DNA of 64,000 bases from Actinophytocola sp963826035 (lineage in GTDB: Bacteria > Actinomycetota > Actinomycetes > Mycobacteriales > Pseudonocardiaceae), in contig CAWGVZ010000020.1 in assembly GCA_963826035.1 (NCBI GenBank), positions 124,001 through 188,000 on the forward strand, read 5' to 3'. Positions 40,929 through 49,204 of the stretch are shown here, in pieces. How positions within the stretch are numbered: the stretch's first letter is position 1; every line of letters begins with the position of its first letter. The notes under the pieces were generated by a model. It made no database searches. It saw only the letters and a list, made by a program, of their open reading frames with translations, and was not told the DNA's origin. Both the position numbers and the translations under genes were made by a program.

Positions 40929-42076
40929 GCGGGGCATATCTGATCGACGCGGTCCGCACCCCGGTCGGCCGGCGCGGCGGTGCGCTGAGCGTCGTGCACC
41001 CGGCGGATCTGGCGGCACACGTACTCGTGGCGGCCGTCGACCGTACGGGCGTGGACCCGGCCCTGGTGGACGACGTGATCCTCGGCTGCACGGACACACT
41101 CGGCGGGCAGGCGGGCAACATCGCGCGAACGGCGTGGCTGGCGGCGGGGTTCCCCGACCACGTGCCCGGCGTGACCGTGGACCGGCAGTGTGGGTCGAGT
41201 CAGCAGGCGGTGCATTTCGCCGCCCAGGCCGTGCTGTCCGGGACCATGGACCTGGTGGTGGCCGGCGGCGTGCAGAACATGAGCCAGATCCCGATCAGCG
41301 CGGCCATGCTCGCCGGTCAGCCGTACGGCTTTGCCGACCCGTTCTCGGGTTCGGCCGGGTGGCGGAGGCGTTATGGCTCGGTGGAGGTGTCGCAGTTCCA
41401 AAGCGCGGAGATGATCGCCTCGCGGTGGAACATCTCCCGGTCCGACATGGAGGAGTTCGCCTACCGCAGCCATCAGCGCGCGCTGGCCGCCATCGACGAG
41501 GGCCGGTTCCTGGCGGAAACGGTGGCCGTGGGTTCCCTTCTCCACGACGAGGGCCCGCGCCGGGACACGTCGCTGGAGCGGATGGCCGGGCTGGCGCCGT
41601 TGAGCGAGGGCTCCCGGCTGACGGCGGCCGTGGCGAGCCAGATCTCGGACGGGGCGAGCGCGGCCGTGGTGGCGTCCGGACGGTTCGTCGCCGCGCACGG
41701 CCTGACGCCGCTGGCGCGCATCCACCACCTGTCCGTGCGGGCGGCGGATCCCGTGTGGATGCTGACGGGCCCGATCCCCGCGACGGCGCATGCTTTGGAG
41801 CGCGCGGAACTCAGCGTGTCGGACATCGACCTGTTCGAGGTGAACGAGGCGTTCGCGTCGGTGGTGCTGGCGTGGCTGGCGGAGACGGGTGCGGACCCGG
41901 AGCGGGTGAACGTGAACGGGGGTGGGATCGCGCTCGGCCACCCCATCGGCGCCACGGGCACGAAACTCCTGGCGACGCTGCTGCACGAACTGGTGCGCCG
42001 CGGCGGCCGCTACGGACTGCAAACCATGTGCGAGGGCGGCGGCACCGCCAACGTGACGATCATCGAACGTCTCTGA
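40925..42076 (+). CDS. fadA6: Acetyl-CoA C-acyltransferase (FadA6-like thiolase)
   Basis: A 383-residue thiolase. The nucleophile Cys89 is in VTVDRQCGSSQQAVHFAAQ, the active-site His in GGGIALGHPIGATGTKLLAT and the second Cys in GLQTMCEGGGTANV. FadA6 carries out a late thiolytic step of HIP degradation, and the position after fadE30-ipdF supports it. Start ATG 40925 overlaps the SDR stop. A hairpin repeat begins 12 bp past the stop and separates it from a convergent broken gene. Confidence 0.88.
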   Translation: MSGAYLIDAVRTPVGRRGGALSVVHPADLAAHVLVAAVDRTGVDPALVDDVILGCTDTLGGQAGNIARTAWLAAGFPDHVPGVTVDRQCGSSQQAVHFAAQAVLSGTMDLVVAGGVQNMSQIPISAAMLAGQPYGFADPFSGSAGWRRRYGSVEVSQFQSAEMIASRWNISRSDMEEFAYRSHQRALAAIDEGRFLAETVAVGSLLHDEGPRRDTSLERMAGLAPLSEGSRLTAAVASQISDGASAAVVASGRFVAAHGLTPLARIHHLSVRAADPVWMLTGPIPATAHALERAELSVSDIDLFEVNEAFASVVLAWLAETGADPERVNVNGGGIALGHPIGATGTKLLATLLHELVRRGGRYGLQTMCEGGGTANVTIIERL

Positions 42077-42087
42077 CAGCGTGCGGC

Positions 42088-42144
42088 ATGCCTGGAACGA
42101 CGCCTTCCTGACGTTGAGCGTCTGCAACGACGCCTTGCAGGCAT
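42088..42144. repeat. Tripartite hairpin repeat, copy 3 (convergent junction)
   Basis: Outer arms ATGCCTG/CAGGCAT close the element. Inside are GGAA-CGACGCC-TTCC (42094-42108), GACG-ttgag-CGTC, and CTGCAA-CGACGCC-TTGCAG (42122-42140). The two side stems share the same 7-base loop CGACGCC in the same orientation, unlike copy 2. It lies between fadA6 and a convergent broken gene. Confidence 0.75.
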
Positions 42145-42167
42145 TCGGCGGGCCGCCCGGCGACCCT

Positions 42168-42502
42168 TTAGTCGACTGCTACGCCGAGGTCGTTGTCGAC
42201 GCCCAGACCATAACCCGCCTGCGGGTTGTACATCGTCAGCCCCAGCGGGTCGGCGACGGCATAGACCTTGGCGACGATGTCACCCGGCAGGGCGTTGCTC
42301 GGTTCAACGACCAGGCCGTGGCGGGAGAAGCGCGTCCCGATCTCCGGATGACTCTCTGCCAATTGAGAGGCAAATCCCGAAGCGTGCCCTCGAGGCCGTC
42401 GAACGAGATCGTGGCGTCATCGTTCAGGATGCGCTGGTATCGGCTCTCGGCCTCGGCCAACTCCGACAGGCCGACCTCATGCCAGAACACCAGCTTCCGC
42501 AC
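42168..42502 (-). pseudogene. Frameshifted small gene in the steroid cluster
   Basis: A GTG at 42502 with GAGGGAG before it opens VRKLVFWHEVGLSELAEAES and runs to ...GTLRDLPLN, after which this frame turns to nonsense. The next frame carries on sensibly as LAESHPEIGTRFSRHGL to GYGLGVDNDLGVAVD and stops at 42168. A single missing base near 42369 would join them into a ~110-residue protein. I do not recognise the family. It is convergent with fadA6 and divergent from nothing obvious. Confidence 0.6.
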
Positions 42503-42543
42503 GTCGCTCCCTCGATGGTCATGGTGCTGCCGGCCATCAGTAT

Positions 42544-43587
42544 TCACGGCGCCAGGGTTCGCAGGATCTCCGTGGCCTGGGTGACCATGCCGTCGATCAG
42601 GTCCGCCACGCTGGGTAGGTCGTTCAGCAGGCCGACCACCTGACCCGAGGCCAGGACACCACCGTCCGTGCGACCCTCCACCAGGCCCGCGCGCAGAAGC
42701 ATCGGGGTGTTGGCCGCCATGATCACCTGGGGCCAGGTCAGCTCCCGGCCGTGGCGCATGGCCAGGCCCTCGCGCACCATCGACGGCAGGGACAGGCCCG
42801 TCAGTTTCCGGAACCGCAGCGCGTTGCGGACCGCCTGCAGCAAGCCACGCGCCGCACCCGTCTTCTCCAGGCGGTCCACCAGGTCGGTGCGCAGGACCCG
42901 GTGGGGCACGCCGTCCACCCGGCGGGTCACCACCGTGTCCGCCAGCGAGCGCGCCAGGTAGAACTGCTTCACCTCATCCGGCACCGCGCTGTCCCGCGTC
43001 AGCAGGAAACGAGTGCCCATGGCGACGCCGGCCGCGCCGTACGCCAGGGCGGCGGCCAGTCCCCGGCCGTCGAAGAAGCCGCCAGCCGCCACCACCGGGA
43101 TGTCCACCGCGTCGAGCACGGCCGGCAGCAGCAGCGTGGTCGCCACTCCCCCGGTGTGCCCGCCGCCCTCGCCGCCCTGCACGATCACCGCGTCGGCGCC
43201 CCACGCGGCCACCTTCTCCGCGTGCCGCGCCGCGCCGACGGACGGCATCACCACCACGCCGTTGTCCCGCAGTTTCGCGATCAGCTCCGGCCGGGGCGCC
43301 AGTGCGAACGACGCCACCCGGACTCCCTCGCTGATCAGCAGGTCCACGCGCTGGTCCGCGTCGTCGGCGTCCGCCCGCAGGTTCACCCCGAACGGCTCGG
43401 ACGTGCGTTGCCGGACCTCGCCTATCGCGGCCACCAACTCCGGGTAGGTCATGGTCGCCGAGCCGAGGATGCCCAGGCCGCCGGCGGCCGCCGTGGCCGA
43501 CACCAGCCGCGGACCGGAGACCCAACCCATGCCGGTCTGCACCACCGGGTGTCGCACGCCGACCAACCGGGTCAGCGCTGTCTCCAC
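42544..43587 (-). CDS. ipdC: IpdC-like FMN enoyl-reductase/oxidoreductase (NMO fold)
   Basis: A 347-residue TIM-barrel flavoprotein of the nitronate monooxygenase fold. VVQTGMGWVSGPRLVSATAA, WGADAVIVQGGEGGGHTGG and VVAAGGFFDGRGLAAALAYG bind FMN; AGVAMGTRFLLTRDSAVPDE follows. In HIP degradation IpdC is a flavin enzyme needed before ring D/C opening, and its gene adjoins ipdAB, as here. The GTG start shares one base with the ipdB stop (TAGTG). It is the last gene of a six-gene leftward operon. Confidence 0.87.
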   Translation of the reverse strand: METALTRLVGVRHPVVQTGMGWVSGPRLVSATAAAGGLGILGSATMTYPELVAAIGEVRQRTSEPFGVNLRADADDADQRVDLLISEGVRVASFALAPRPELIAKLRDNGVVVMPSVGAARHAEKVAAWGADAVIVQGGEGGGHTGGVATTLLLPAVLDAVDIPVVAAGGFFDGRGLAAALAYGAAGVAMGTRFLLTRDSAVPDEVKQFYLARSLADTVVTRRVDGVPHRVLRTDLVDRLEKTGAARGLLQAVRNALRFRKLTGLSLPSMVREGLAMRHGRELTWPQVIMAANTPMLLRAGLVEGRTDGGVLASGQVVGLLNDLPSVADLIDGMVTQATEILRTLAP

Positions 43588-44297
43588 TACGGCACTTCCT
43601 TGCCGCGCAAAGACTTCGGGTCCAGCTCGGCGATCAACCGAGCCTCCTCGGCCGTCGGTTCGCGGGTCACGGTCACGTTCTCGGCCCACAGTTCGAACGA
43701 CGTCGCCTCGCGGACCTCGGACAGCGTCACCCCGGGGTGCAGCGACACCACCCGCATGGCGTGCTCCGGACCGGCGAAGTCGAACACACCCAGGTTCGAC
43801 ACCACCCGGTACACGTCGTGGAACCTGGTGGCGCCCGCCTTCGCCGCGTTGTCGTAGCCCACCCCGGACACGACGTCCACGGCCGGCACGAACACCCGCG
43901 GCCCGTGCCGGGGTACCCAGTAGCTGGTCCGGTGGTTGACCGTGTTGCCGGGTGCGCCCCGCACCCCCAGCAGTTGGCGCGTCGGCCGCTCGTGCGGGCC
44001 GATGGCCGAGATGTTCTGGTTGCCGAACCGGTCGAGTTGGTTGGCGCCCATCACCACGTGCCGCCGCCCGTGCGGCACGACCGTGTCCAGCACCTTCCGG
44101 AACGGCTGCCAGCCCTCGACCACGCCGTCGGCGTCGACCAGGTACGCCTCGCCGTCGGACAACAGCAGGTCCGGTTCGAAGGTCGCCCGCGCGAGGCGAG
44201 CGCCGAGCGAGGGGATCAGCCCCATCGGGCTGACCACGATCTCCCCGTCGCCGCGGAACACCTCGGCCATCGCGACGACCACCACGTCCGCCCGCAT
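43587..44297 (-). CDS. ipdB: IpdB: COCHEA-CoA ring-opening hydrolase beta subunit
   Basis: A 236-residue CoA-transferase-fold subunit. VSPMGLIPSLGARLARATFE, the GANQLDRFGNQNISAIGP stretch and GVRGAPGNTVNHRTSYWVPR are typical of the beta subunit. IpdAB uses the fold not for transfer but for hydrolytic opening of the last steroid ring (COCHEA-CoA). Its ATG shares the A of the ipdA stop (TGATG), giving tight coupling of the two subunits. Confidence 0.88.
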   Translation of the reverse strand: MRADVVVVAMAEVFRGDGEIVVSPMGLIPSLGARLARATFEPDLLLSDGEAYLVDADGVVEGWQPFRKVLDTVVPHGRRHVVMGANQLDRFGNQNISAIGPHERPTRQLLGVRGAPGNTVNHRTSYWVPRHGPRVFVPAVDVVSGVGYDNAAKAGATRFHDVYRVVSNLGVFDFAGPEHAMRVVSLHPGVTLSEVREATSFELWAENVTVTREPTAEEARLIAELDPKSLRGKEVP

Positions 44298-45157
44298 CAG
44301 GCCGCCTCCCCCGCGAACCGATCCACTTCGGACAGATAATGCGCCTCGTCACCGGACAGATATCGGTCGACGAAACCGGGCCAAGCGGCTAGGTCCTTCG
44401 CGGCCGCCACGTAATGCCGCTGGAACGACTCGTCCCGGCCGTAGTCCGGCACGGCCGTCGTGAAGTGCGCGCCGCGCGGCGACTCCACCACTCCGTCCAC
44501 ACCGGACCTGTTGAGCAGCAACGACTGCACGGGTGCGGTCGCCGTCAGCTCGGCCGTGTCGACCACCCGCTCGACCGACACGAACCGCTTCGCCGCGGCC
44601 AGGCAGAACAGGTCGTCGAAGTACGGGTCGGGGCCGAGATACTGGGCGTTGCCACGCTTGTCCGCCCGGTTCAGGTGCACCAGTGCCACGTCGAGCTTCA
44701 TGGCCGGCACGGCCACCAGCTCCTCGCCGTCGTCGTACGGCGACCGCACGGTTCGCAGGCCCGGGTTCAGTCGCAGCACGTCGGAGCCGAGCCCGGCGCG
44801 CGTCGGCAGGAACGGCAGCCGTTGCGCGGCCGCGGACAGGGCGGTGGCGAACATGCCCTCGTCGTACTCGGTGACCGCCAGCCCGTCCTGTCTGGCGCGG
44901 CCGAACCACGGGTCGTAGGCCACCGAGTCGAGCGTGACGAACCCGAACACCACCCGCGCGACCTTGCCGGCCGCGCACAGCAGGCCGACGTCCGGTCCGC
45001 CGTAGGACACGACCGTCAGGTCTCGCGCAGGTGAGCGCAGCAGCGCCCGCACGAGCGCCATCGGTTTGCGGCGCGAACCCCAGCCACCGATCCCGACGGT
45101 CATCCCGTCGGTGATCTCGGCGACCACCTCGTCGGCCGTCATCCGCTTGTCAGCCAT
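44297..45157 (-). CDS. ipdA: IpdA: COCHEA-CoA ring-opening hydrolase alpha subunit
   Basis: A 286-residue CoA-transferase-fold alpha subunit. MTADEVVAEITDGMTVGIGG, WGSRRKPMALVRALLRSPAR, VVSYGGPDVGLLCAAGKVAR and LDVALVHLNRADKRGNAQYL are present. With IpdB it forms the hydrolase that opens the final carbocycle in steroid catabolism. Length is close to Mycobacterium IpdA (about 290). It overlaps the upstream hydratase gene by 8 bp. Confidence 0.88.
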   Translation of the reverse strand: MADKRMTADEVVAEITDGMTVGIGGWGSRRKPMALVRALLRSPARDLTVVSYGGPDVGLLCAAGKVARVVFGFVTLDSVAYDPWFGRARQDGLAVTEYDEGMFATALSAAAQRLPFLPTRAGLGSDVLRLNPGLRTVRSPYDDGEELVAVPAMKLDVALVHLNRADKRGNAQYLGPDPYFDDLFCLAAAKRFVSVERVVDTAELTATAPVQSLLLNRSGVDGVVESPRGAHFTTAVPDYGRDESFQRHYVAAAKDLAAWPGFVDRYLSGDEAHYLSEVDRFAGEAA

Positions 45158-45899
45158 CGGATTTCTCCTCCAGGAACGCCTGCCGGGCCTGATCGGCCGC
45201 GCCGAGCAGGTTCAGCTCGAACGTGTAGCCCTGCTCGTACCGGTAGCTGCGGTGCACCTGCTGCGGGTCGATCCCGTTGAGCGCCTCCTTGGCCGCGCGG
45301 ATCACCCTCGGGTCCTTCGCCGCGATGTCCCGCGCGACGGCCAGCGCCGCCTCGTCCAGCTCGGTCCGCGCCACCACCTGGAACACCGAGCCGTGCGCGT
45401 GCAACTCGGCCGCCGTGATCGTGCGGGCCGTGAAGTACAGGGCACGCATCAGGTGTTGGGGCACGAGCCGGGCGAGGTGGGTGGCCGCGCCGAGCGCGCC
45501 GCGTTCCACCTCGGGGACACCGAACGTCGCGTCGGTCGCCGCGATCACCACGTCGGCGTTGCCCACCAGGCCGATGCCGCCGCCGAGGCAGAACCCGTGC
45601 ACGGCCGCGACCACCGGCACGGCGCAGTCGTAGACGGCGCCGAAAGCCGCGTGGCAGCCGCGGTTCGCGCCGACGATCGCGTCGAAACCCTTGTCACGCT
45701 GGATCTCCTTGATGTCCACGCCGGCGTTGAAGCCGCGGCCCTCGGCGCGCAGCACCACCACGTGGACGTCCGGGTCGTCGCCGGCCCGGCGGATGGTGTC
45801 CGCCAGGTCGAACCAGCCCTGCACGGGGATCGCGTTGACCGGCGGGAAGTCGACGGTCACCACCTCGACGTGGTCGATCCGCTTCGCGATGATCGGCAT
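45150..45899 (-). CDS. echA20: EchA20: HIEC-CoA/COCHEA pathway ring hydrolase (crotonase)
   Basis: A 249-residue crotonase-fold enzyme. RAEGRGFNAGVDIKEIQRDK and AVHGFCLGGGIGLVGNADVV build the oxyanion hole, and FGVPEVERGALGAATHLARL with LVPQHLMRALYFTARTI resembles EchA20, which opens ring D of the HIP-derived CoA thioester just before IpdAB. Position immediately before ipdA, as in Mycobacterium, supports the call. Its start shares one base with the upstream SDR stop. Confidence 0.86.
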   Translation of the reverse strand: MPIIAKRIDHVEVVTVDFPPVNAIPVQGWFDLADTIRRAGDDPDVHVVVLRAEGRGFNAGVDIKEIQRDKGFDAIVGANRGCHAAFGAVYDCAVPVVAAVHGFCLGGGIGLVGNADVVIAATDATFGVPEVERGALGAATHLARLVPQHLMRALYFTARTITAAELHAHGSVFQVVARTELDEAALAVARDIAAKDPRVIRAAKEALNGIDPQQVHRSYRYEQGYTFELNLLGAADQARQAFLEEKSDG

Positions 45900-46816
45900 C
45901 AGCCCGCTCCATACACGGCTTCGGGGGCGGGGGCGTCGGCCAGCAGCCGCTTGATGACCGGGCCCAGCTCGGCCGGCGCCCAGCGGGCACCGTTGTCGAC
46001 CACTTGGCCGTGGCGCCAGGACTGGGCCACCGACACCCGGCCGCCCTCGACCTCGAACACGCGACCGGTGACGTCGGCCGAGTCCGCGCTGCCGAGCCAG
46101 ACCACGAGCGGCGACACGTTCTCGGGGGCCATGGCGTCAAAACCGCCTGCGTTATCTCCAGCGGGCCGGGCCATGTCGGCCGCGAACACCTCCTCGGTCA
46201 TGCGGGTGCGCGCGGCGGGCGCGATCGCGTTCACCGTCACCCCGTAGCGCGCCAACTCGGCCGCCGCGACCATGGTCAGCCCGGCGATTCCCGCCTTGGC
46301 GGCCGAGTAGTTCGCCTGGCCGACGCTGCCGAGCAGGCCGGCGCCGGAACTGGTGTTGATCACGCGGGCCTGCCGGGCGCGGCCGGCTTTCGCCTCGGTT
46401 CGCCAGTAGTCGGCCGCGTGGCGCAGCGGCGCGAAATGGCCTTTCAGGTGGACCCGGATCACCGCGTCCCACTCGTCCTCGCCGAGGTTGACGAGCATGC
46501 GGTCCCGGACGAAGCCCGCGTTGTTGACGAGCACGTCGAGCCGGCCGAAGTGCTCGACGGCCGTGTCGACGAGCCGTTCGGCGCCGGCGAAGTCGGCCAC
46601 GTCGTCGGTGTTGGCGACCGCCTTGCCGCCCAGGGCCTCGATCTCGGCGACCACCGTGGCGGCCGGACCGTCCGTGGTGGCCGAGCCGTCGAGCGCGACG
46701 CCCACGTCGTTCACCACCACCTGCGCGCCCTCGGCGGCGAACGCCAGCGCGTGCGCGCGGCCGATGCCGCGGCCGGCACCGGTGACCACCACTACGCGGT
46801 CCTGACACAGTGTCAT
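45899..46816 (-). CDS. SDR of the HIP cluster (Rv3548c-type)
   Basis: A 305-residue SDR, longer than the classical 250. VVVVTGAGRGIGRAHALAFA, VLVNNAGFVRDRMLVNLGED and the catalytic NTSSGAGLLGSVGQANYSAA with downstream Lys are intact; a ~50-residue C-terminal extension follows. Length and placement beside a second SDR and echA20 match the Rv3548c/Rv3549c pair of Mycobacterium. The exact step is not assigned with certainty. It overlaps the next SDR by ATGA. Confidence 0.84.
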   Translation of the reverse strand: MTLCQDRVVVVTGAGRGIGRAHALAFAAEGAQVVVNDVGVALDGSATTDGPAATVVAEIEALGGKAVANTDDVADFAGAERLVDTAVEHFGRLDVLVNNAGFVRDRMLVNLGEDEWDAVIRVHLKGHFAPLRHAADYWRTEAKAGRARQARVINTSSGAGLLGSVGQANYSAAKAGIAGLTMVAAAELARYGVTVNAIAPAARTRMTEEVFAADMARPAGDNAGGFDAMAPENVSPLVVWLGSADSADVTGRVFEVEGGRVSVAQSWRHGQVVDNGARWAPAELGPVIKRLLADAPAPEAVYGAG

Positions 46817-47556
46817 GTCCGGTCCACCTCACTGGCCGACAGAAATGCGGGGATCTCGCCGCCGCCGTGGACGGCGAGCGTTGCCCCGGACACGTAGGAG
46901 GCCGCGGGCGAGGCGAGGAATACCGCGCACGCGCCGATCTCCTCGGGTTCGGCCAGCCGGCCGAGGGGCACCGTCCGGCCGACCGCCTCGATGCCGGCGG
47001 CGCCGCCGTAGTGGAGGTGGGCCTGCTCGGTGCGGACCATGCCGACGTTCAGCGCGTTGACCCGCACTTTCGGCGCCCACTCGACGGCGAGGCTCGCCGT
47101 GAGGCTGTCGAGACCGGCCTTCGCGGCGCCATAGGCGGCGGTGCCCGGGGACGGGCGGGTGGCGCTGACGCTGCTGATCATGACGATCGAGCCGCCCTTG
47201 GCCTGCATGACGGCGTTCGCGTGCTGGGCGACCAGGAGCGGGGCAGAGAGGTTCAGGGCGATCACCTTGTCGTGGAAGCGGGGGGACGCGTCGGCGGCCG
47301 GCGCGTAGGGGCTGCCACCGGCGTTGTTCACAAGCACGTCGAGGCGGCCGTGCGCGGCGACGATCGTGCCGATCAGGCTCTCGACCTGGTCGGGTTCGCG
47401 CACGTCGCAGGTGTGGAACTCGCCGAGCGAGGTGTCCGGGGTGCGTCGCGCGCAGGTGACCACGGTCGCGCCGGCCTCGAGGAAGGCGCGGGTGATCCCG
47501 GCGCCGACGCCGCGGACCCCGCCGGTCACCAGCACCACGGCACCGTCCAGGCCCAC
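46813..47556 (-). CDS. SDR of the HIP cluster (Rv3549c-type)
   Basis: A 247-residue classical SDR: AVVLVTGGVRGVGAGITRAF, DVLVNNAGGSPYAPAADASP, and the active site ISSVSATRPSPGTAAYGAAK. A GTG start with GGAGG 9 bases upstream begins the six-gene operon that ends with ipdC. The promoter gap to the divergent SDR (57 bp) holds a perfect KstR-like palindrome. It probably oxidises a hydroxyacyl-CoA intermediate. Confidence 0.85.
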   Translation of the reverse strand: MGLDGAVVLVTGGVRGVGAGITRAFLEAGATVVTCARRTPDTSLGEFHTCDVREPDQVESLIGTIVAAHGRLDVLVNNAGGSPYAPAADASPRFHDKVIALNLSAPLLVAQHANAVMQAKGGSIVMISSVSATRPSPGTAAYGAAKAGLDSLTASLAVEWAPKVRVNALNVGMVRTEQAHLHYGGAAGIEAVGRTVPLGRLAEPEEIGACAVFLASPAASYVSGATLAVHGGGEIPAFLSASEVDRT

Positions 47557-47596
47557 CGCGCACCACCTCCGCCTGGGTACGATCAGGACCCAAACT

Positions 47597-47610
47597 TAGA
47601 ACACGTTCTA
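47597..47610. promoter_or_regulatory. KstR-like operator 2 (TAGAACACGTTCTA)
   Basis: A perfect 14-bp palindrome equal to the KstR consensus, between two divergent SDR genes. It ends 3 bp before one possible start of the rightward gene and 40 bp before the leftward one, so binding should shut both. Confidence 0.82.
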
Positions 47611-47613
47611 GAA

Positions 47614-48351
47614 ATGGACAAGCGGATGGACTTCGCGGACAGGCCCGGCGTGGCGCTCGTCGCGGGTGGCACGGGTGGGATCGGCACGGCGGTGGTCGAA
47701 CTGCTGGCGTCGCGCGGGTCGCGGGTGGCGTTGACTTATCGGTCCTCGTACTCGGGTTCGCACCACGGGGTCCGGGTCGATCTCACGGACTCGTCGGCCA
47801 CGGCCGCGGCCGTCGCGTCGGTGGCCGAACCGGGCGGGATCCACACGCTCGTCTACGCGGCGGGCCCGCACGTGCCGATGACGCATCTCAGCAAGGTGAC
47901 GCCGGCGCAATACCGGTCGCAGTTGGAGTCGGACGCCGTGGCTTTCTTCAACCTGGTGCACCCGGCACTGCCGTTCCTGCGGGCCCTCGGGGGAAGCATC
48001 GTGGCGGTCACCACGGCCGCCACCAGGCGGTTTCCCGTGCGGGACGGGTTGTCGGCCGGCACGAAGGGCGCGGTCGAGGCGGTGGCCCGCGGGTTGGCGG
48101 CAGAGGAGGGCAGGTACGGGGTGCGGATCAACTGCGTCGGCCCCGGGATGCTGACCGACGGGATGGCCGCGCGGCTGATGGCCGACGGGTCACTCGACGC
48201 GGCGGCGCTGGAGGTCACCCGGCGGAACATCCCGCTGCGGCGGTTCGGCACGGCTGCCGATGTGGCGGAGGCGGTCGCGTTCCTGGCGTCCGACCGGGCG
48301 GGTTTCATCACCGGCCAGGTCCTCGACGTGGACGGCGGATACACCGTCTGA
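47614..48351 (+). CDS. SDR-family oxidoreductase
   Basis: A 245-residue FabG-like SDR. GVALVAGGTGGIGTAVVELL, LVYAAGPHVPMTHLSKV and AVTTAATRRFPVRDGLSAGT show the cofactor and active-site parts, but the tyrosine normally four residues before the lysine (Y-x-x-x-K) reads G-L-S-A-G-T-K, so the catalytic Tyr seems to be missing. A second start, ATG 47626, would shorten it by 4 residues and leave more room after the operator. Being under the KstR-like box it belongs to the steroid regulon, perhaps as a non-standard or binding SDR. Confidence 0.8.
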   Translation: MDKRMDFADRPGVALVAGGTGGIGTAVVELLASRGSRVALTYRSSYSGSHHGVRVDLTDSSATAAAVASVAEPGGIHTLVYAAGPHVPMTHLSKVTPAQYRSQLESDAVAFFNLVHPALPFLRALGGSIVAVTTAATRRFPVRDGLSAGTKGAVEAVARGLAAEEGRYGVRINCVGPGMLTDGMAARLMADGSLDAAALEVTRRNIPLRRFGTAADVAEAVAFLASDRAGFITGQVLDVDGGYTV

Positions 48352-48429
48352 CACGCGCGGACGGGGTGATTCGAACATATTGTCGGTGTCGGGTGGGAGA
48401 ATGGAGGCGACCGAGCACCGGAGGTAACC

Positions 48430-49080
48430 GTGGACTCCTCTCACCTCGACCGCCTGGCCGGCATGATCGATCCCGTGCCGGTGGCCGACTTCGCGGCCGC
48501 CGTGTGCCGGTGGCTGCAGGACGCGCACGAGGCGGCGGCCGAGCTGCAGCCGCTGCGGCGCCACAACCATCGCGGCGCGTGGCACAACAACACGAGCTTC
48601 GGCACCGACCGGCACCAGTACCTGCGCAACACAGCGTCGTCGCTGTCGGCCGACCTGCCGGACCTGCAGGTCGACTCGGATTTCCAGTCGGTGCTGCTGC
48701 GGCTGCCTCGTGCGGGGGTCTATCAGTTCCAGCAGCCGGCCGGCCCGGAGGGCTCGCTCGGCGATGCGAGCGAGTTACGCCGGGAACTGCTCACCACCAC
48801 CGACCCGCACGCACTGTTCAGCCGCCGCGACGCGCTGCTGGCCGGGCGGGCGATGCTGCTGCTGTCGTGGTCGGGCACGGAGGACGGCGGGCTCACGGGT
48901 GCGTGGATAGGCCAGGGCGAACTGGTCGACAACCACGTGGACTGGGAGTGGCGCCTGCAGCTGACCGACCTGGGCGGCGACCGCGCCCTGCCGGCCCACC
49001 TCGGCCCGGACATCTTCACCCAGCCCCAGCCGGAACTCCCGATCCGCCCAAGGACCGAACGCCAAGCAGAAACAAGCTGA
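48430..49080 (+). CDS. Conserved soluble protein of unknown function
   Basis: A 216-residue soluble protein with no known motif. The N-terminus is helical (LAGMIDPVPVADFAAAVCRW, then LQDAHEAAAELQPLRRHNHR), followed by HRGAWHNNTSFGTDRHQYL, strand-rich LRLPRAGVYQFQQP and LLSWSGTEDGGLTGAWIGQG. His, Asn and Trp are abundant in the middle. GGAGG precedes the GTG. I recall similar proteins only in actinomycetes. A repeat-rich 400-bp gap separates it from an XRE-ImmA/IrrE gene on the same strand, which may be a partner. Confidence 0.7.
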   Translation: MDSSHLDRLAGMIDPVPVADFAAAVCRWLQDAHEAAAELQPLRRHNHRGAWHNNTSFGTDRHQYLRNTASSLSADLPDLQVDSDFQSVLLRLPRAGVYQFQQPAGPEGSLGDASELRRELLTTTDPHALFSRRDALLAGRAMLLLSWSGTEDGGLTGAWIGQGELVDNHVDWEWRLQLTDLGGDRALPAHLGPDIFTQPQPELPIRPRTERQAETS

Positions 49081-49083
49081 CGG

Positions 49084-49185
49084 GAACGGTCATCATGCGC
49101 GACGGGAACGGTCATCATGGCCGCCCGCATGATGACCACTCCAGCACCCCATGATGACCACTCCGGTCGGCCATGATGACCATTC
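49084..49185. repeat. GGTCATCATG repeat cluster, site 1
   Basis: Two direct copies (GAACGGTCATCATG at 49084 and 49106) and three inverted copies (CATGATGACC at 49128, 49150 and 49172) lie within 100 bp, right after the stop of the gene ending at 49080. Direct and inverted copies can pair into hairpins. Confidence 0.8.
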
Positions 49186-49204
49186 AGGACGTGCTCGGCC
49201 TGGA

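Noticed and set aside
42544..44352. Single 602-residue fusion of IpdC with upstream sequence
   Set aside because: The upstream half is out of frame with ipdB; the TAGTG junction shows two separate genes.
48381..48400. LexA/SOS box (TCGAACATATTGTCG) before the orphan gene
   Set aside because: Only the left half matches the actinobacterial TCGAAC-N4-GTTCGA consensus; the right half has several mismatches.
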